Below, one piece after another: positions 4,445-5,245 of a DNA stretch of 5,245 bases. This DNA is from an uncultured Bacteroidales bacterium. Its GTDB lineage: Bacteria > Bacteroidota > Bacteroidia > Bacteroidales > UBA932. The stretch is from positions 1 through 5,245 of the forward strand of contig CAKUYG010000148.1 of the NCBI GenBank assembly GCA_934702165.1. The letters run 5' to 3'. The position numbers and the translations under genes were made by a program. Below the pieces are notes generated by a model. It worked only from the letters and a program-made list of their open reading frames with translations, made no database searches and was not told the origin of the DNA. Each line of letters opens with the position of its first letter. The first letter of the stretch is position 1.

Positions 4445-5245
4445 ATGGAACTTGAAGCAAAATATAACCCGTCCTCGGTCGAGGACAAGTGGTACGCATA
4501 TTGGACGGAGCACAAGTGCTTCCATTCGGAGCCGGACAGCCGTGAACCATATACAGTAGTCATCCCGCCGCCTAACGTGACGGGAATCCTCCACATGGGC
4601 CATGTGCTCAACAATACCATCAATGATGTGCTTGTCCGTAAGGCGCGCATGGACGGCAAAAACGCCTGCTGGGTGCCAGGTACGGACCACGCCAGCATCG
4701 CCACCGAGTCCAAGGTCGTGGCCAGGCTCAAGGAGAGGGGAATCAGCAAGGAGGACATCAGCCGTGAGGAATTCCTCAAGTATGCCTGGGAGTGGAAAGA
4801 GGAGCACGGGGGCATCATCCTTCAGCAGCTCCGCAAGCTCGGTGCATCGTGCGACTGGGGCCGCACCCGCTTCACGATGGAACCGGAACTCTCTAAGGCG
4901 GTTATAGCCACATTCTGCCATTTCTACAAAAAGGGCATGATATATCGTGGTGTGCGCATGGTCAACTGGGATCCGGTAGCGCTCACAGCCATAAGTGACG
5001 ATGAGGTGATCCACCGCGACACCAAGAGCCATTTCTATCATCTGCGATACTATATTTCAGACGGGGCGGGCAATCCTACGGACCAGTATCTTGTGATCGC
5101 CACCACCCGTCCGGAGACCATCATGGCTGATGCTGCCATCTGTGTCAACCCTGCCGATGAACGTTATCATTGGCTGCGTGGCAAGAAAGTTCTCATCCCT
5201 CTCATAAACAGGGAGATACCTGTGATTGAAGACAGCTACGTGGAG
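4445..5245 (+). CDS. valS: Valyl-tRNA synthetase, N-terminal 267 residues, cut by window edge
   Basis: ValS attaches valine to tRNA-Val in the cytoplasm using ATP and hydrolyses mischarged threonyl-tRNA-Val in its editing domain. The visible part contains the class I catalytic core start: PPPNVTG (41-47) and the HIGH motif in the form HMGH (50-53), with the [11 protein letters not shown] context typical of ValS. It continues with [13 protein letters not shown] (76-88), GASCDWGR (133-140) and VNWDP (173-177). The CP1 editing domain begins with ATTRPETIM (219-227). The distal KMSKS loop and anticodon-binding region lie beyond the window. ATG 4445 gives MELEAKYNP, the usual start of Bacteroidota ValS. 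After TTRPET the sequence reads IMADAA, where most homologues have (I/L)(M/L)GDTA, a mild departure in the editing domain. The gene is divergent from the DUF3467 operon. Full-length enzymes are about 870-880 residues. Confidence 0.97.
   Translation, partial: MELEAKYNPSSVEDKWYAYWTEHKCFHSEPDSREPYTVVIPPPNVTGILHMGHVLNNTINDVLVRKARMDGKNACWVPGTDHASIATESKVVARLKERGISKEDISREEFLKYAWEWKEEHGGIILQQLRKLGASCDWGRTRFTMEPELSKAVIATFCHFYKKGMIYRGVRMVNWDPVALTAISDDEVIHRDTKSHFYHLRYYISDGAGNPTDQYLVIATTRPETIMADAAICVNPADERYHWLRGKKVLIPLINREIPVIEDSYVE

Noticed and set aside
4430..5041. 203-codon minus-strand open frame opposite valS
   Set aside because: valS is certain on the plus strand. The antisense frame has no recognisable domain and starts in the middle of valS.
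1..5245. Mobile element, CRISPR array, tRNA or rRNA gene, toxin-antitoxin or defence system
   Set aside because: I found no direct-repeat array, transposase or integrase motif, cloverleaf or defence-family domain. All protein genes are core or housekeeping families.

Overview
The window looks like a piece of chromosome from a Bacteroidota bacterium, most likely order Bacteroidales, of moderately high G+C (well above half by eye, with G/C-rich third codon positions). Three things support this. The protein families are typical of Bacteroidales: a DUF5982/Omp85 outer-membrane protein, DUF3467, and an RluA-type pseudouridine synthase with a large extra N-terminal domain. The genes lack clear Shine-Dalgarno sequences. 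Four matches to the Bacteroidota promoter element TAnnTTTG ("-7 box") lie in the intergenic regions. Genus cannot be fixed from this sequence.

Layout, left to right. (1) Positions 1-1416, minus strand: nearly all of an outer-membrane beta-barrel protein of the BamA/TamA (Omp85) class, cut by the left edge just before its C-terminus. (2) Positions 1417-1687: a 271-bp intergenic region that encodes no protein but holds the best promoter in the window (TTTG-N19-TACCTTTG, plus strand), a 3' hairpin with a T-tract, and about 115 nt between them. This is a strong candidate for a free-standing small RNA. (3) Positions 1688-4372, minus strand: a tight four-gene operon read as DUF3467 -> kdsC -> maf -> RluA-family pseudouridine synthase, with a 17-nt overlap and then two 1-nt gaps. 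(4) Positions 4373-4444: a 72-bp divergent promoter region with a -7 box on each strand. (5) Positions 4445-5245, plus strand: the first 267 codons of valyl-tRNA synthetase (valS), cut by the right edge.

The operon mixes housekeeping jobs: Kdo synthesis for lipopolysaccharide (KdsC), removal of non-canonical or excess nucleotides (Maf), RNA modification (pseudouridine synthase) and a small protein of unknown function. With valS on one side and an outer-membrane protein on the other, this reads as core chromosome. I see no integrase, transposase, CRISPR array, toxin-antitoxin pair or phage gene. The most interesting element is the putative small RNA. Its 5' segment can pair with the terminator stem over about 16 base pairs, so two mutually exclusive folds can be drawn. 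I found no new multi-gene system.
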